From NCBI GenBank assembly GCA_033398695.1, contig CM065809.1, positions 171,358,501 to 171,422,500 on the forward strand: DNA of 64,000 nucleotides, read 5' to 3'. Shown here in pieces: positions 1-11,644 of this stretch (positions are counted from its first letter, which is position 1; every line of letters begins with the position of its first letter). The notes under the pieces are model-generated. The model did not search any database. It was not told where the DNA came from and saw nothing but the letters and a program-made list of their open reading frames with translations. Source of the stretch: Orobanche coerulescens. Lineage: Eukaryota; Streptophyta; Magnoliopsida; Lamiales; Orobanchaceae. The translations under genes were made by a program, and so were the position numbers.

Positions 1-654
1 GACATACACAATCCCATGCAATAAAAGAGTGAGTAGCACCTGAATTAAAAAGCACTGAAACTGAATGAGAAAGGATCTGAGTGGTACCTGATTCCACCAG
101 AGTATCTGTCTCCTCTGTGCGTCTCATCGGGTATAAACGGGGGTGTACAGATCCCAAACTCGATACTGCACGGCGTTCCAACTGACCCCGACCTCTACCT
201 CGACCTGAACTCTGAGGACCCTTTGAAACTGGAGCCTTCTGACCAACACTAGGTTCTACCTGCGCTGCAGTTACCATCGGAGCTCTGACTGTTCTGGCAA
301 CTGCCTCGCAATGAGCCTCATTATGACCACTCCATCCGCATGAGAAACATGTAACCAGTGGAAATGGGCAATCCTTCACCAAATGCTCACTCTGACTACA
401 GTTAAAACACACTCTACTACCAGGGATAGAGGACTAAACCAGATGGTTACTCTGGGAGCCTCCAGCCTGATGAAACGATCTCTTCCCCGATGCGGGAGCA
501 GGCAATGACTTAGGAAACCGGTTGCCCTTTTCGGGTGAGAAGTTACCAGAAGACTTTTGTTTCTTAGCCTCATATCCAGACTCTGACTCCGGAACTGCCA
601 TCTCGATCGCTAGAGCGCGGTCTTGGTATTCTTTCAATGTGCACACATGAGTGG
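1..654 (-). pseudogene. Gypsy-1 gag 3' part and start of protease (broken)
   Basis: Read on the minus strand, this continues the gag of the Ty3/gypsy element whose 5' LTR is at 11649-13933. Visible in order: a capsid C-terminal segment (about 620-440), an in-frame TAG near 434, then two zinc knuckles of the CX2CX4HX4C type (about 415-315), a basic GRGRG linker, and the start of the aspartic protease at the window edge. The protease motif reads LFNSGATHSF, where the family has LFDSGATHSF, so the catalytic Asp is replaced by Asn. The nucleocapsid would bind RNA and the protease would mature Gag-Pol in virus-like particles. The stop codon, the lost active-site residue and two LTR insertions upstream make this copy non-functional. 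Reverse transcriptase, integrase and the 3' LTR would lie left of the window. Confidence 0.8.
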
Positions 655-1389
655 TGTAACACCCCCAAATCCACATGGGAATATTACACGCCGTAGACCC
701 TTCCTACGAGGATCTACCAGGCTATACATAACAGAATGACCAGAAGCTTGACTGGTCGGGTCAAATCATATAACAAAATGGACCATTAATGTCATATACA
801 AGTAAACTTCACGGACCGATGAGGTCGCACAACTCAAATAAACAAAATAACTCTTTACAACAGTACCCACGCAGAGGTTGAAATACAATACAGCGGAAGA
901 CTAATTACAACTTGAAAGCACGACAAAACCAAATTGAACTCACTCTTGATCAGTATCGTAGCTCATCATCTCCCGTGCCGATCCCGTGATAGCTCCCTCG
1001 AACTGAGTATACCTGAAATGCATGAAACGCATTTCCCCCATTTAAGGGGTTAACATTTGAATGGCTAGTACAAGTATCATGTTATACGAAATGTAACAAG
1101 CAAATAGCAACCACGAATCAGATACAACAATCAACTACCAAAACATTCCTGAGAGGTTTTAGCAAAAGAAACAAGCTATGAAGCATTTGAAAATAAAATC
1201 ATCATCTCGGGAATTTTTAGAAATACGAACCATTAAGACCTAGAGTCCTGGATTCCAAAACCTTTCGAAAATCTTAGGGTCTTAGCCCAAATCTCAAATT
1301 GTACTCCAACAGTTTACAGTACGAAAACATTTCCATAAATCTCGTGGGGCTCGGCCCAACATTCTTTTTATAAAAACTTTATTTCAAAA

Positions 1390-1800
1390 CTTTGATTTAC
1401 AAAACAGGATTCATGACACCATGAACCCTTGTCACGTGTTTCCGTAGGTTCAACGACCCGCACGGACTTAACCAATAACAACAATAAATCATGCTCATAA
1501 CTCCGTGATCGCCTGCCACGAATCTCCATAGGTTCAACAACCCACACGTATTGAGCCAACACAACAATCACAATAACCCGTCCTGACCCCGTGAACCTGT
1601 GTCACGTGTCACCGTAGGTCCCGTCGAACCCGCACTGTTGGACGTACTGTGTCCTGACCCCATGGACATGTGCCATGTGTCATCGTAGGCCTCGCCAGAC
1701 TCGCACGATTGGACCTCAGCACCACATACTAAGTTCTGATCCCATGGACCTGTGCCATAAATCCTCGTAGGCCCCGTCGAACCCACACGAGTGAACTTAG
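1390..1800. repeat. Tandem repeats inside solo LTR (about 80 bp period)
   Basis: About five diverged copies of a unit containing 'gtcacgtgt..ccgtagg..cgaacccgcac' lie in a row, near 1420, 1510, 1590, 1660 and 1740. They sit in the 3' half of the LTR as transcribed. Comparable short tandem units occur in the other gypsy LTRs of this window. Confidence 0.75.
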
Positions 1801-2835
1801 CATTCCAGCACACAACATTCACATTCACATCACACCAACACGTTCACAATCAATCAACCCTTATCTATCACGACTCCACACAACTATCACACATAGCACA
1901 ACCTCAACAAGCAAACCATCAACATCAATAACACCTAATTAATCATAACTCATAATCGAAACACAGCACATTGCACAACCACGTGTACAACCAACCAACA
2001 AGATTATCTCAACCCTGCACACATAACACAACACACAATACACATCCCAAGTGTAACATAAATCCGACACAATCATTTCAACCATCATGATTCCTAAGGT
2101 ATGAACAATCAAGTACAACATAATCAACATAGAGTATTTATTGCAAATAGTTTATATCTACTACGATTGGTTTTAATCATGACATATGAAATATATATAC
2201 TCATCGAGGTAATTCAATCATCGTAAATCTAACACGTAACCTCTATTCACAAGACACGAATCAAATAAACATGATACTTGCATCAATGATCGATACCGAA
2301 CTCCAACGAATACGGCACAATCGGGAAACCTTGAACACCTACAATCCTCCGGGAGAAAACAACGAAAACATGATTACTATGAGTATAATGACCTAAAACC
2401 ACGAAAAACACACCCCTGAATCAAAGGGAAAACCCGTTGAGTCATTTAATCAGACATTAAATGCTCAAGGTTCTCTTAGAACACAAAAATCACGGTTTGA
2501 CTCCACCGAATTCGAGATACTGATATACAATCCGTAGAACATGATTAATAATACCCAATAACTCCATCTAAACCACTAAAATCAGATGAACAACGAAATC
2601 AAGAAGGAAATCTCGAAGGTCAACCCTAGGAGATTACGAGAAATGGCCTTCGATCCGGACGAACGAATTGGAGGATGATGATAGACACGAATAAAGCTTC
2701 CCGAATTGATGAAGATCGACTCCTCAAACTCAAAAATCACCTCCGGCCCCAAAAATCCCGAAGAGCAATGAAAGAGGGGAAAAATGGGGTTCTGCCCCGC
2801 AAAACAGGCTGCTGCTGGTTTATAAACCAGCAGCA

Positions 2836-2993
2836 CGTTACGGCCGTAACAGCCATGCCCTTACGGCCGTATCTAGTCCTCAAACTTTCTGCCCAAATTG
2901 AGAGGGTTCATTATGGCCATAACAACAAAAACTTTATGGTCGTAACATCACCCATTTTACGGCCGTAACACAGGACACACCTACGGCCGCAAC
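2836..2993. repeat. Cluster of six TTACGGCCGTAA-type palindromes in solo LTR
   Basis: Six perfect or near-perfect copies of the palindrome TTACGGCCGTAA lie at 2836-2850, 2861-2872, 2911-2923, 2934-2946, 2956-2968 and 2981-2993. They are 325-480 bases from the LTR start, in the region expected to be U3. The other three LTR families here have palindrome clusters in a similar place with a different motif. Confidence 0.85.
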
Positions 2994-3317
2994 TATCATG
3001 GTTGTACACATCAGAGATTCCCAACAACTCTGATGGCCCGGTCGGACATTCGACAACATCCCGATTACTCAAACACTCCAGCCATAATCCGAAATAAAAG
3101 AACATCACGAAACACGATGGACAATGCCACACTATATACTAAATCGAGAAAATACATGCGACAATAAGTCGCACCCAATTAAAACGACTACACGATAGAA
3201 ACAAACAGTGTACCACGTTAAAACCATTCCGATTTCACGACAACAGAAAAAAAAATATCCGGCGTAACAAGACAACCCAAAGCAAGATAACAGGAAACAA
3301 AAATACCGGGTATTACA

Positions 3318-3988
3318 AGTGGCGCCATGCTCTGTCTGATATGCGGCTTCATGCGCATATTGAAGTAGTGAATCTTATCGGCCTCGGTTCTCACTTGATC
3401 TTTTACGTATCCCAACTGCTGGTTATAAGTGATAATAGTTTGGGATATTGGTACATCCTGAGGTGTAGCTGTAAAGAACTCTACGATCCTACGCTCCCGA
3501 ACCGACCGTGGACAGTACTCCGCCTCCATAACGGTCTTAAACTCCTCCCAAGTGGCTACACGATCTCTAGGCGCCACTACTTCCCACCCCTCCGCAGCTT
3601 CCTTATCCACGAGGTATTGGGCAATAGGTACCCTACTTTCGTCAGGACAAGCTACGGCATCGAAGATCCTTCCCAACTTAAAAATCCAATTCTCCCAACC
3701 TAGGGAGTCAGTAGAACCAGGAAAATGTGGGGGGTGCATCTTTGTCACTTTCTGAAGCCATTTGCTGGCTTCGTCTTCCGCAGTCGGGGGCGGATTCTGT
3801 CGCCCATCTTGAGCTATTTGAGTTAGTTGAGATACCAACTGCTGAAGTATGGCAGTAGCTCCGGCGTCGGCATTATTGCACGATGGTCGGCCCTGACTGG
3901 CCGATAAGTCCTCCTGTCCGTCAGAACTCAAGGGCAAGATATTCGGCACTGAATGAGAAGCCGAATCCGAGGATGACTTGGAAAATGG
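3318..3988 (-). pseudogene. Gypsy-1 gag, central (capsid) part
   Basis: An open minus-strand frame encodes a typical plant gypsy gag region: a low-complexity Ser-rich segment, then 'WLQKVTKMHPPHFPG' and 'WEEFKTVMEAEYCP', matching the Retrotrans_gag pattern (WL..., F.G..., W..FK..F...YFP). Upstream the frame joins exactly, after removal of one copy of the target duplication, to the N-terminus at 11387-11308. This shows the element 3989-11307 was inserted in an intact gag frame. The low-coordinate end is cut by the solo LTR 655-3317, and the frame of the next piece is shifted by one base. The frame continues into the LTR at 3989-4060 only by chance. Confidence 0.85.
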
Positions 3989-4360
3989 TGTAATATCCGC
4001 AATTTCGAATTTCGGTAATTTTATTTTTTTGGAGGAAGTTCGTTTTGACAACTCTATCATGACCGTTTCGTCATTCCGAGAATGATTAATTCTGCACTTT
4101 TTGTCATTCGAGTTCGTTTCGGTGTCGTTTTGTTGAGTTCCGCGTCCTTAATCGACTTTTTCACGTGGGAGTTCGACTTTGTAAAGTCACAATTAATTCT
4201 TGGAAACTCCAAAAATTCTGAATCTTTGCAATATTATAGAGCATCAAGTTAGCTTTCCAATGGTTCAAACGGTGAGTCAATCGAGTCCGCATCTAAGGAG
4301 TTATGGTCGAAATAGCTAAGACTACACGATGTGCCTTTTTCGTATTGGAGTGGACTGTAC

Positions 4361-4442
4361 CGTGTGCCGCGGCACTAAGCTGATTCCTGGGCGTTTTTCT
4401 TGGCCCTGGGCCGTGGCACACTTGTCCTGTGCCGCGGCACAC
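4361..4442. repeat. GTGCCGCGGCAC palindrome cluster, three copies (5' LTR)
   Basis: Copies lie at 4364-4375, 4411-4419 (diverged: CCGTGGCAC) and 4429-4442, about 370-455 bases after the LTR start. The preceding block 4198-4290 is conserved with 22480-22690 of the solo LTR 20041-23895 (reverse complement), which also has a palindrome cluster next to it. Confidence 0.85.
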
Positions 4443-5460
4443 GGGCTTTTTCTGCGTTTTTGAGCATATTTTCGAGGAGAAACATTCATTTTCTCCTCTC
4501 TTCTTCCTCCTACCCTTCTAGGCGATTTCAAGGGCGATTTTGGGCGATTTGAGTGCTCCCAAACTTGTAGAGATCATCCACCTCAAGTCTTGTTGTAGAT
4601 TTTCGACCTCTACTTGAATCATTCATCCAAATCAAGGTATTTGGCTTGAACCCTTGTTTTTGTAGATTTGGGGATTTTCCTTTTTGATTTCGATTCCAAT
4701 CCGTTTTTAATCAATTAATTGTTGTATAAACGTTGTTTTGAACTTGTTCTACAGATTGGATACTCGTATCTTTGGTTCGTTCGACCCGAGGGGTGATTTC
4801 TTTGTTCTTGAAGGGTCTTGAACATGTAATGTTCGATTAAATGTTCGAATGAGTTCCCTTTGATAGTTTGTTGGGATTTCCGTTGTTTTTGGCCTTGATT
4901 CTCGTCGTAATCATGTTTTATTATTCCTTACGGAGGATTATAGGTGCTCGATGATTCCGATGTTGAATTCCGTTGGTGATTGATGATTCATGTGGTGTTT
5001 TCCCGTTGTAATTTCGGTGCTATCGTGTTCTAGATAGTGTTCGGGAATTTGAGGGCTACCCGGCTGTATCCGTTCATTTTTCCATTGCTCGTGATATCGA
5101 GGCAAGTACCTTGCCCATACTATTCTTGTTTTATGGATATGATAATTAGTGATCGTCTAAATGTGGTTGTTTGGTCGTTTGAATTGAATTTTCAAAAGAT
5201 TCGGTTTAGCCTTGTTAAAGGCTTGCTTTCAAAACGCGTGTGTTTTGTGAATGTTGTGTCTTGTAAATGACTATGTGAATCCTATGGATATATTTGGTGT
5301 TGATGATGCACTTGGTATTTGCGTGTGGACGTATATTATTTCATTTCGGTGCGTTGTGGTTTGACGTGGTGTTTTGCTAAGTGTTTGATGCCTCTGAGTG
5401 AATTGTTTGGATATCTTTGTTGCATTGTGTTATTTGTGTGAATGTGTGGATATGGTTGAA

Positions 5461-5607
5461 GGTCTACGGTGACACATGGCACGTGATCATGTGGTCAGGA
5501 TGCAACAAGTGATTGATCCAACCGTGAGAGCCTGAGATAATCTACGGTGGCACATGGCATGCGATCATGTGGCCAGGATGCAACAAGCGATTGATCCAAC
5601 CGTGAGA
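5461..5607 (+). repeat. Two-copy tandem repeat in LTR (about 75 bp unit)
   Basis: The unit with 'ctacggtg(a/g)cacatggca' followed by 'gatccaaccgtgaga' occurs twice in a row, and again in the 3' LTR at about 10300-10444. It is the counterpart of the tandem units in the other gypsy LTRs of the window. Confidence 0.75.
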
Positions 5608-6470
5608 TGTGTGTGATTTGTTTCGCTAGCCAGCTCGGGAGGGTCCTTCGAGGCCTCGAGTGGGATTTGTGGCTTCGTCCCGGTCCTAGGCGATGCACGT
5701 GCGTGATTACGTTGTGTTGATTTTTATGTCCGTCGAGGACACGTGATGTTGGGCTCGGGCCCTGTGAATTGTTGTCTGTTTTCTATTTGCGAAAACAAAA
5801 CCTTTGGGTTGTGACCCCTATTGATTTTTGGAAAGAGAAGGATTTGGAAATCCTAAATTGTTTTCTATTAAAACTCTCGATGGCATTTTAAACTGTTTTA
5901 TAAATTGTTTTCCCTTGATTTGTGATCTTTCGGTTTTGGAGTGTTTTACCAAACTCATGCCTCGGGAAGTGCTTTTCATTACGTTTGGAACTTTGAGGAT
6001 TCCTGATTATTATTGTTCTTGGAACTTGTATTGTATGGCTCGTATTTTTGCACTTGTACTTGCACTAGCAAAACAGTGGAGTTTTGCTAACCCCCGAGTA
6101 TTCGGGGGGTGGATGTCTATTTTTGCATTCAGGTTTTGGAGCATAGCACAGGGTCGGCACGAAGGATGATGAAAGATGAACGATACTAATCACACGAGGA
6201 TCTGTTGATGTCGTATTGGTCTAGTTGTATTTTCTTTTCCGCTGCAGTATCTTTTCCCCGTTGTACGGGAGATTATTGTATTTTGACCCCTGCGTGGGTA
6301 TGTGTTTGGAATTGAGTTGTATGTTATTATTGAAAGGCCAAGTCGGTCTACTGAGTCATTTTAGCCTTAAAGGCGATGTTTAGATGTTTGATTTTAGTTA
6401 TCAGCCTGGTAGATCCTCGAGGAGAGGGTCTACAGCGTGTAATATCCCTGAGTGGATTGGGGGTGTTACA

Positions 6471-8804
6471 TAAATGGTATCGGATCTTAGGTTGTGGAAA
6501 CCTAGGCTGTCGGGTCAGTGGTGTCTGTTGAGTTTTGTCTTGTCGGATTATGTCTGACTAAGTCGTGTCGCGACGCGTCGTCTGAGTTTGTTGGTCGTGA
6601 TTAGTATCGTGGGAGATCATCATCTTCGTGCGACCTGTGAATGTAAGTCTCCCTTCTTTGTGTTGTGCCTCGTGTGACACGAGCTATTTTTATGATTATT
6701 TGTTAAGTGACGGAATCCTCTTATGGATTTTGATTTCGTGATATGTGGTTATTTGACTCTCATATTTCGTTCATATGAGGAGTAGTGTTCTTTGGATTGT
6801 GCATGTTGAACCGTATTTCTTTTATCCGCTATGAGTTCTTTTGTAATGACTTTTGGTATTTTACCGACCGAGTTTTATTTCGAAAACCGATTCCCTTAAC
6901 CGAGTTTTTGGCATTATGGCCTTGATCGCTTTGGCGAAATTCTTATGACGGTATTTAGTATTTTGTAAATGGCTTTCGTGAGTTTTTGAAATATTACCGT
7001 CATCGGCCTTTTTGGCATTTTTGTAAATGATTTTTAGCCTGGTGAGTTCCGGCGCGGGACCCACGGCGCTATAATATTTTGTGTAATTATCTGAAATTTT
7101 TGGGCATTCTAGCCCATTGAATTATCTTTGAAAAAAACATGAGTATCTTAGAAAATAAATTTCGAGACGTACTTTCAAAATGAATTATTTTCTCGTGGTA
7201 CATCCAAGATGCCACAATATGTTTCAAAATTCTTCTACCGCGAGGACCCAAAATGTTTTGAGATATTTTCAATGTTTTATAAACACTTTTACTTAGACCC
7301 GAGGGTCGAATATTCTGAAAGCTTTTCACTAAAAGAAAGTGTCCTCATTTTTATCAAATGCGAGATGGTTCTCCAAAGTCTCGATAACGATGTTTCACGT
7401 TTGTACTTTTTCTTGAAAGGTGATACTCAAGATCAACCGGCATTTTTCTAAATTATTTTCAAAAGGATGTTTTCATTTTAAAAACCTATCCATTCCCGTT
7501 TGAGGGCTAGATATGTATGTATGATGTTTGCTTTGTCGTTATGATGTTACTCCCGAGTATGATCGAATTGGTGGCATGAATGTCGAGGCGTTGCCACGCA
7601 TTTGTTGTACTAGCCCTCTGTGAGAGGTGTGAACTGGTGTTTACTGTTTATCATCTCGTGGTGATTTCTGTGTTATCGCGCATGTGCGAGCTGTAAGAGC
7701 TTGGTTTGGTATGACCGTGTGCATCGGTGATCGTTCCGTTATGTGTCGGTTGTTTAATGTCTTGTTACCTTGCTCCTATTTTTATGAATTTCGTGGACGA
7801 GGTCGGAGGTAACACCCGTACTATTTTGACTTCGGTATTTTCTCTTTCTCCAGTCTATCGATTCGCTCATGTTCGTTGATACTTTATGAACTTGTTCTGT
7901 ATTTCGGTTTCATCGTCCGAACGAGCTGTGATCTTACTGTGGGTCGATCTGGTTATCGATGTGACTTTTTCGGGTTCAGTTCGATTCTTGTGAACCTTGT
8001 TCGGGAGTGACATCATCGGGTTCTATTAGTTCTTTTATTCGAAGTGGATCGGATTTGGAACTCTTGTGTTTTCGACTCTGTCGACTCATTATGTTCGTTG
8101 ACATTTCTGAGCTTGTCCTGCCCCTTGCTTTTGTTGATCGAACGAGTGTGGTATTGTTTTTGGAATAACTCGTTTGTCGCTGTGACTTTTCAATCGCTAT
8201 TCCCTTTCCTGTGGATCTTATGGGAATGCATGTCTTGTAGTTCTCACCAGATCATCATGGGAGTTGTTGTTTGAATTTTATTATCCTTCGTGTTTCGGAC
8301 ATGATTGTTCGATCTTTGTTGTCTCGATCGTTTGCTTGTTCGGTTTTTGTTCTCGTTTCGTGATTGTTGAGCATTCAGGCTCCTTCCTAATTCCCTTAAG
8401 TTCGGGAAATTAGTCTCGTTTTCGATCTTCCAACCCTTGGGCGGTGGGATTCCGTATTTGTTCAGCGGTTGGCTCGCGTTTTGATTGATGCACCGTTGGG
8501 TTGGTCAATCATATTGATTTTCATTCGTTGTGTTTTGTGATTGTCGGATAATTGACTTGGGTATATTATCCGTTTGATGACGCTTGTCATTTGTTGGTTT
8601 TATTATATCCCTAACAGCGACGTTGTGTTGGTCGCCGTGGAGCGTGTTTTCACGCCGTATATTCCTTTGCGTTGTTTGTAACATTTCGCCGTTGGGCGTT
8701 AGTTACGCATTCTTGTGTATCTCGTTGAGTTTTTCCTGGCGGAATATTTCTTCCCCCTACCTGTCTTAAGTTTCGGGACGAAACTTCTTTTAAGGAGGGT
8801 AGAA
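6471..8804 (+). other. Internal region of the non-autonomous element (no genes)
   Basis: TGGTATCGGATC at 6475-6486 fits a tRNA-iMet primer binding site with two mismatches. The end (about 8790-8804) is purine-rich, AAGGAGGGTAGAA, directly before the 3' LTR, as expected for a polypurine tract. It is preceded by 'tttcgggacgaaac', a sequence common at the end of gypsy pol genes. In between I find no zinc knuckle, protease, reverse transcriptase or integrase motif on either strand. Confidence 0.8.
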
Positions 8805-11307
8805 TGTAATATCCGCAATTTCGAATTTTGGTAATTTTCTTTTTTCGGAGGAAGTTCGTTTTGAGAACTCTATCATGACCGTTTCGTCATTCCGAGAATG
8901 ATTAATTCTGCACTTTTTGTCATCCGAGTTCGTTCGGTGTCGTTTTGTTGAGTTCCGCGTCCTTAATCGACTTTTTCACGTGGGAGTTCGACTTTGTAAA
9001 GTCACCATTAATTCTTGGCAACTCCAAAAATTCTGAATCTTTGCAATATTATAGAGCATCAAGTTAGCTTTCCAATGGTTCAAACGGTGAGTCAATCGGA
9101 GTCCAGACGAAGGAGTTATGGTCGAAATAGATAAGACTACACGATGTGCCTTTTTCGTATTGGAGTGGACTGTACCGTGTGCCGCGGCACACCTCAGCTA
9201 TGCCGCGGCACTAAGCTGATTCCTGGGCGTTTTTCTTGGCCCTGGGCCGTGGCACACTTGTCCTGTGCCGCGGCACACTGGCTTTTTCTGCGTTTTTGAG
9301 CAGATTTTCGAGGAGAAACATTCATTTTCTCCTCTCTTCTTCCTCCTACCCTTCTAGGCGATTTCAAGGGCGATTTTGGGCGATTTGAGTGCTCCCAAAC
9401 TTGTAGAGATCATCCACCTCAAGTCTTGTTGTTGATTTTCGACCTCTACTTGAATCATTCATCCAAATCAAGGTATTTTGGCTTGAACCCTTGTTTTTGT
9501 AGATTTGGGGATTTTCCTTTTTGATTTCAATTCCAATCCGTTTTTAATCAATTAATTGTTGTATAAACGTTGTTTTGAACTTGTTCTACGGATTGGATAC
9601 TCGTATCTTTGGTTCGTTCGACCCGAGGGGTGATTTCTTTGTTCTTGAAGGGTCTTGAACATGTAATGTTCGATTAAATGTTCGAATGAGTTCCCTTTGA
9701 TAGTTTGTTGGGATTTCCGTTGTTTTTGGCCTTGATTCTCGTCGTAATCATGTTTTATTATTCCTTACGGAGGATTATAGGTGCTCGATTATTCCGATGT
9801 TGAATTCCGTTGGTGATTGATGATTCATGTGGTGTTTTCCCGTAGTAATTTCGGTGCTATCGCGTTCTAGATAGTGTTCGGGAATTTGAGGGCTACCTGG
9901 CTGTATCCGTTCATTTTTCCATTGCTCGTGATATCGAGGCAAGTACCTTGCCCATACTATTCTTGTTTTATGGATATGATAATTAGTGATCGTCTAAATG
10001 TGGTTGTTTGGTCGTTTGAATTGAACTTTCAAAAGATTCGGTTTAGCCTTGTTAAAGGCTTGCTTTCAAAACGCGTGTGTTTTGTGAATGTTGTGTCTTG
10101 TAAATGACTATGTGAATCCTATGGATATATTTGGTATTGATGATGCACTTGGTATTTGCGTGTGGACGTATATTATTTCATTTCGGTGCGTTGTGGTTTG
10201 ACGTGGTGTTTTGCTAAGTGTTTGATGCCTCTGAGTGAATTGTTTGGATATCTTTGTTGCATTGTGTTATTTGTGTGAATGTGTGGATATGGTTGAAGGT
10301 CTACGGTGACACATGGCACGTGATCATGTGGTCAGGATGCAACAAGTGATTGATCCAACCGTGAGAGCCTGAGATAATCTACGGTGGCACATGGCATGCG
10401 ATCATGTGGCCAGGATGCAACAAGCGATTGATCCAACCGTGAGATGTGTGTGATTTGTTTCGTTAGCCAGCTCGGGAGGGTCCTTCGAGGCCTCTAGTGG
10501 GATTTGTGGCTTCGTCCCGGTCCTAGGCGATGCGCGTGCGTGATTACGTTGTGTTGATTTTTATGTCCGTCGAGGACACGTGATGTTGGGCTCGGGCCCT
10601 GTGAATTGTTGTCTGTTTTCTATTTGCGAAAACAAAACCTTTGGGCTGTGACCCCTGTTGATTTTTGGAAAGAGAAGGATTCGGAAATCCTAAATTGTTT
10701 TCTATTAAAACTCTCGATGGCATTTTAAACTGTTTTATAAATTGTTTTCCCTTGATTTGTGATCTTTCGGTTTTGGAATGTTTTACCAAACTCATGCCTC
10801 GGGAAGTGCTTTTCATTACATTTGGAACTTTGAGGATTCCTGATTATTATTGTTCTTGGAACTTGTATTGTATGGCTCGTATTTTTGCACTTGTACTTGC
10901 ACTAGCAAAACAGTGGAGTTTTGCTAACCCCCGAGTATTCGGGGGGTGGATGTCTATTTTTGCATTCAGGTTTTGGAGCATAGCATAGGGTCGGCACGAA
11001 GGATGATGAAAGATGAACGATACTAATCACACGAGGATCCGTTGATGTCGTATTGGTCTAGTTGTATTTTCTTTTCCGCTGCAGTATCTTTTCCCCGTTG
11101 TACGGGAGTTTATTGTATTTTGACCCCTGCGTGGGTATGTGTTTAGAATTGAGTTGTATGTTATTATTGAAAGGCCAAGTCGGTCTACTGAGTCATTTTA
11201 GCCTTAAAGGCGATGTTTAGATGTTTGATTTTAGTTATCATCCTGGTAGATCCTCGAGGAGAGGGTCTACGGCGTGTAATATCCCTGAGTGGATTGGGGG
11301 TGTTACA
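8805..11307 (+). repeat. 3' LTR of the non-autonomous element (2503 bp)
   Basis: Same ends as the 5' LTR. Point differences are few by eye, pointing to a fairly recent insertion. It differs from the 5' LTR by an extra block of about 21 bases with one more GCCGCGGC palindrome. Confidence 0.9.
9177..9277. repeat. GTGCCGCGGCAC palindrome cluster, four copies (3' LTR)
   Basis: Copies near 9179-9190, 9201-9212, 9247-9255 and 9265-9277. The second is absent from the sister LTR at 4361-4442. Since sister LTRs are identical at insertion, a copy was gained or lost after integration. Confidence 0.85.
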
Positions 11308-11387
11308 AACGGAACTCCCACATCATCAGCAACACGACCACAGCCTCGACCGCGTCCCCGAGCTGGTCTACCACGACCTCTCAACAT
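11308..11387 (-). pseudogene. Gypsy-1 gag N-terminus
   Basis: ATG at 11387 opens an Arg/Gly-rich start (MLRGRGRPARGRGRG...) typical of plant gypsy gag proteins. The frame runs 26 codons to the insertion at 11307 and would resume at 3988 in the same frame. The ATG was chosen as the first one downstream of the primer binding site at 11632-11644. Confidence 0.75.
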
Positions 11388-11631
11388 GCTGAAGAATAAG
11401 AATTGAGAAGAAACAAAATCAGCAAAATTCACAATTCACAACGTCGGTACCCCAACTCGCAATTCTAAATTCATATATGAAGGCAATACAGAAGCGTAAT
11501 AGTTTAAGGAGACTTACAGCCACGGGACGCAAGAAGAGATGGTAGCACAACGATATTAGGCTCAACAACTGACTCCTACGACACAACTGACATACCCAAA
11601 TTAACCGACAGCCTAGGTATTCACAACCTAA

Positions 11632-11644
11632 GGCTCTGATACCA
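11632..11644 (-). promoter_or_regulatory. Primer binding site of Gypsy-1 (tRNA-iMet)
   Basis: On the minus strand TGGTATCAGAGCC starts four bases after the LTR end at 11649. It is the exact complement of the 3' end of plant initiator tRNA-Met, and fixes the orientation and 5' end of Gypsy-1. The leader 11388-11631 has no other recognisable feature. Confidence 0.9.

Larger units (their letters stand above)
655..3317 (-). mobile_element. Solo LTR of a gypsy element, inserted in Gypsy-1 gag
   Basis: On the minus strand the segment starts TGTAATACCC (3317) and ends GGGGGTGTTACA (655). It is flanked by perfect 5-bp repeats AGTGG at 650-654 and 3318-3322. No internal region or second LTR is present, so this is a solo LTR of 2663 bp, the usual product of recombination between two LTRs. 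It separates gag residues on either side. The stretch near 975-1075 resembles 11985-12080 in the Gypsy-1 LTR, so the families are related. No coding region is supported inside. Confidence 0.9.
3989..6470 (+). repeat. 5' LTR of the non-autonomous element (2482 bp)
   Basis: It begins TGTAATATCCGC and ends GGGGGTGTTACA, and is nearly identical by eye to 8805-11307. It lacks about 21 bases present in the 3' LTR at 9190-9212, where one palindrome copy is missing. The two LTRs carry the same spurious frames of about 77 and 110 codons, which I do not regard as genes. Confidence 0.9.
3989..11307 (+). mobile_element. Complete non-autonomous gypsy-type LTR element without gag/pol
   Basis: Two direct LTRs (3989-6470 and 8805-11307) enclose 2.3 kb. 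The outer ends are TGTAATATCC and GGGGGTGTTACA. The flanks AATGG (3984-3988) and AACGG (11308-11312) match at 4 of 5 bases. A primer binding site (6475-6486) and a polypurine tract just before 8805 are present, but no retroviral-type ORF is. It therefore resembles a LARD-like derivative that would need proteins from a relative. It is inserted in the gag of Gypsy-1 in the opposite orientation. Confidence 0.88.

Noticed and set aside
3989..4060. N-terminal extension of the gag ORF (MIELSKRTSS...)
   Set aside because: This is LTR sequence of the inserted element read in frame by chance; the true gag start is at 11387.
5828..6169. 113-codon ORF, nearly repeated at 10665-10988
   Set aside because: It lies in the two LTRs of the non-autonomous element, has no recognisable domain, and its presence twice is explained by LTR identity.
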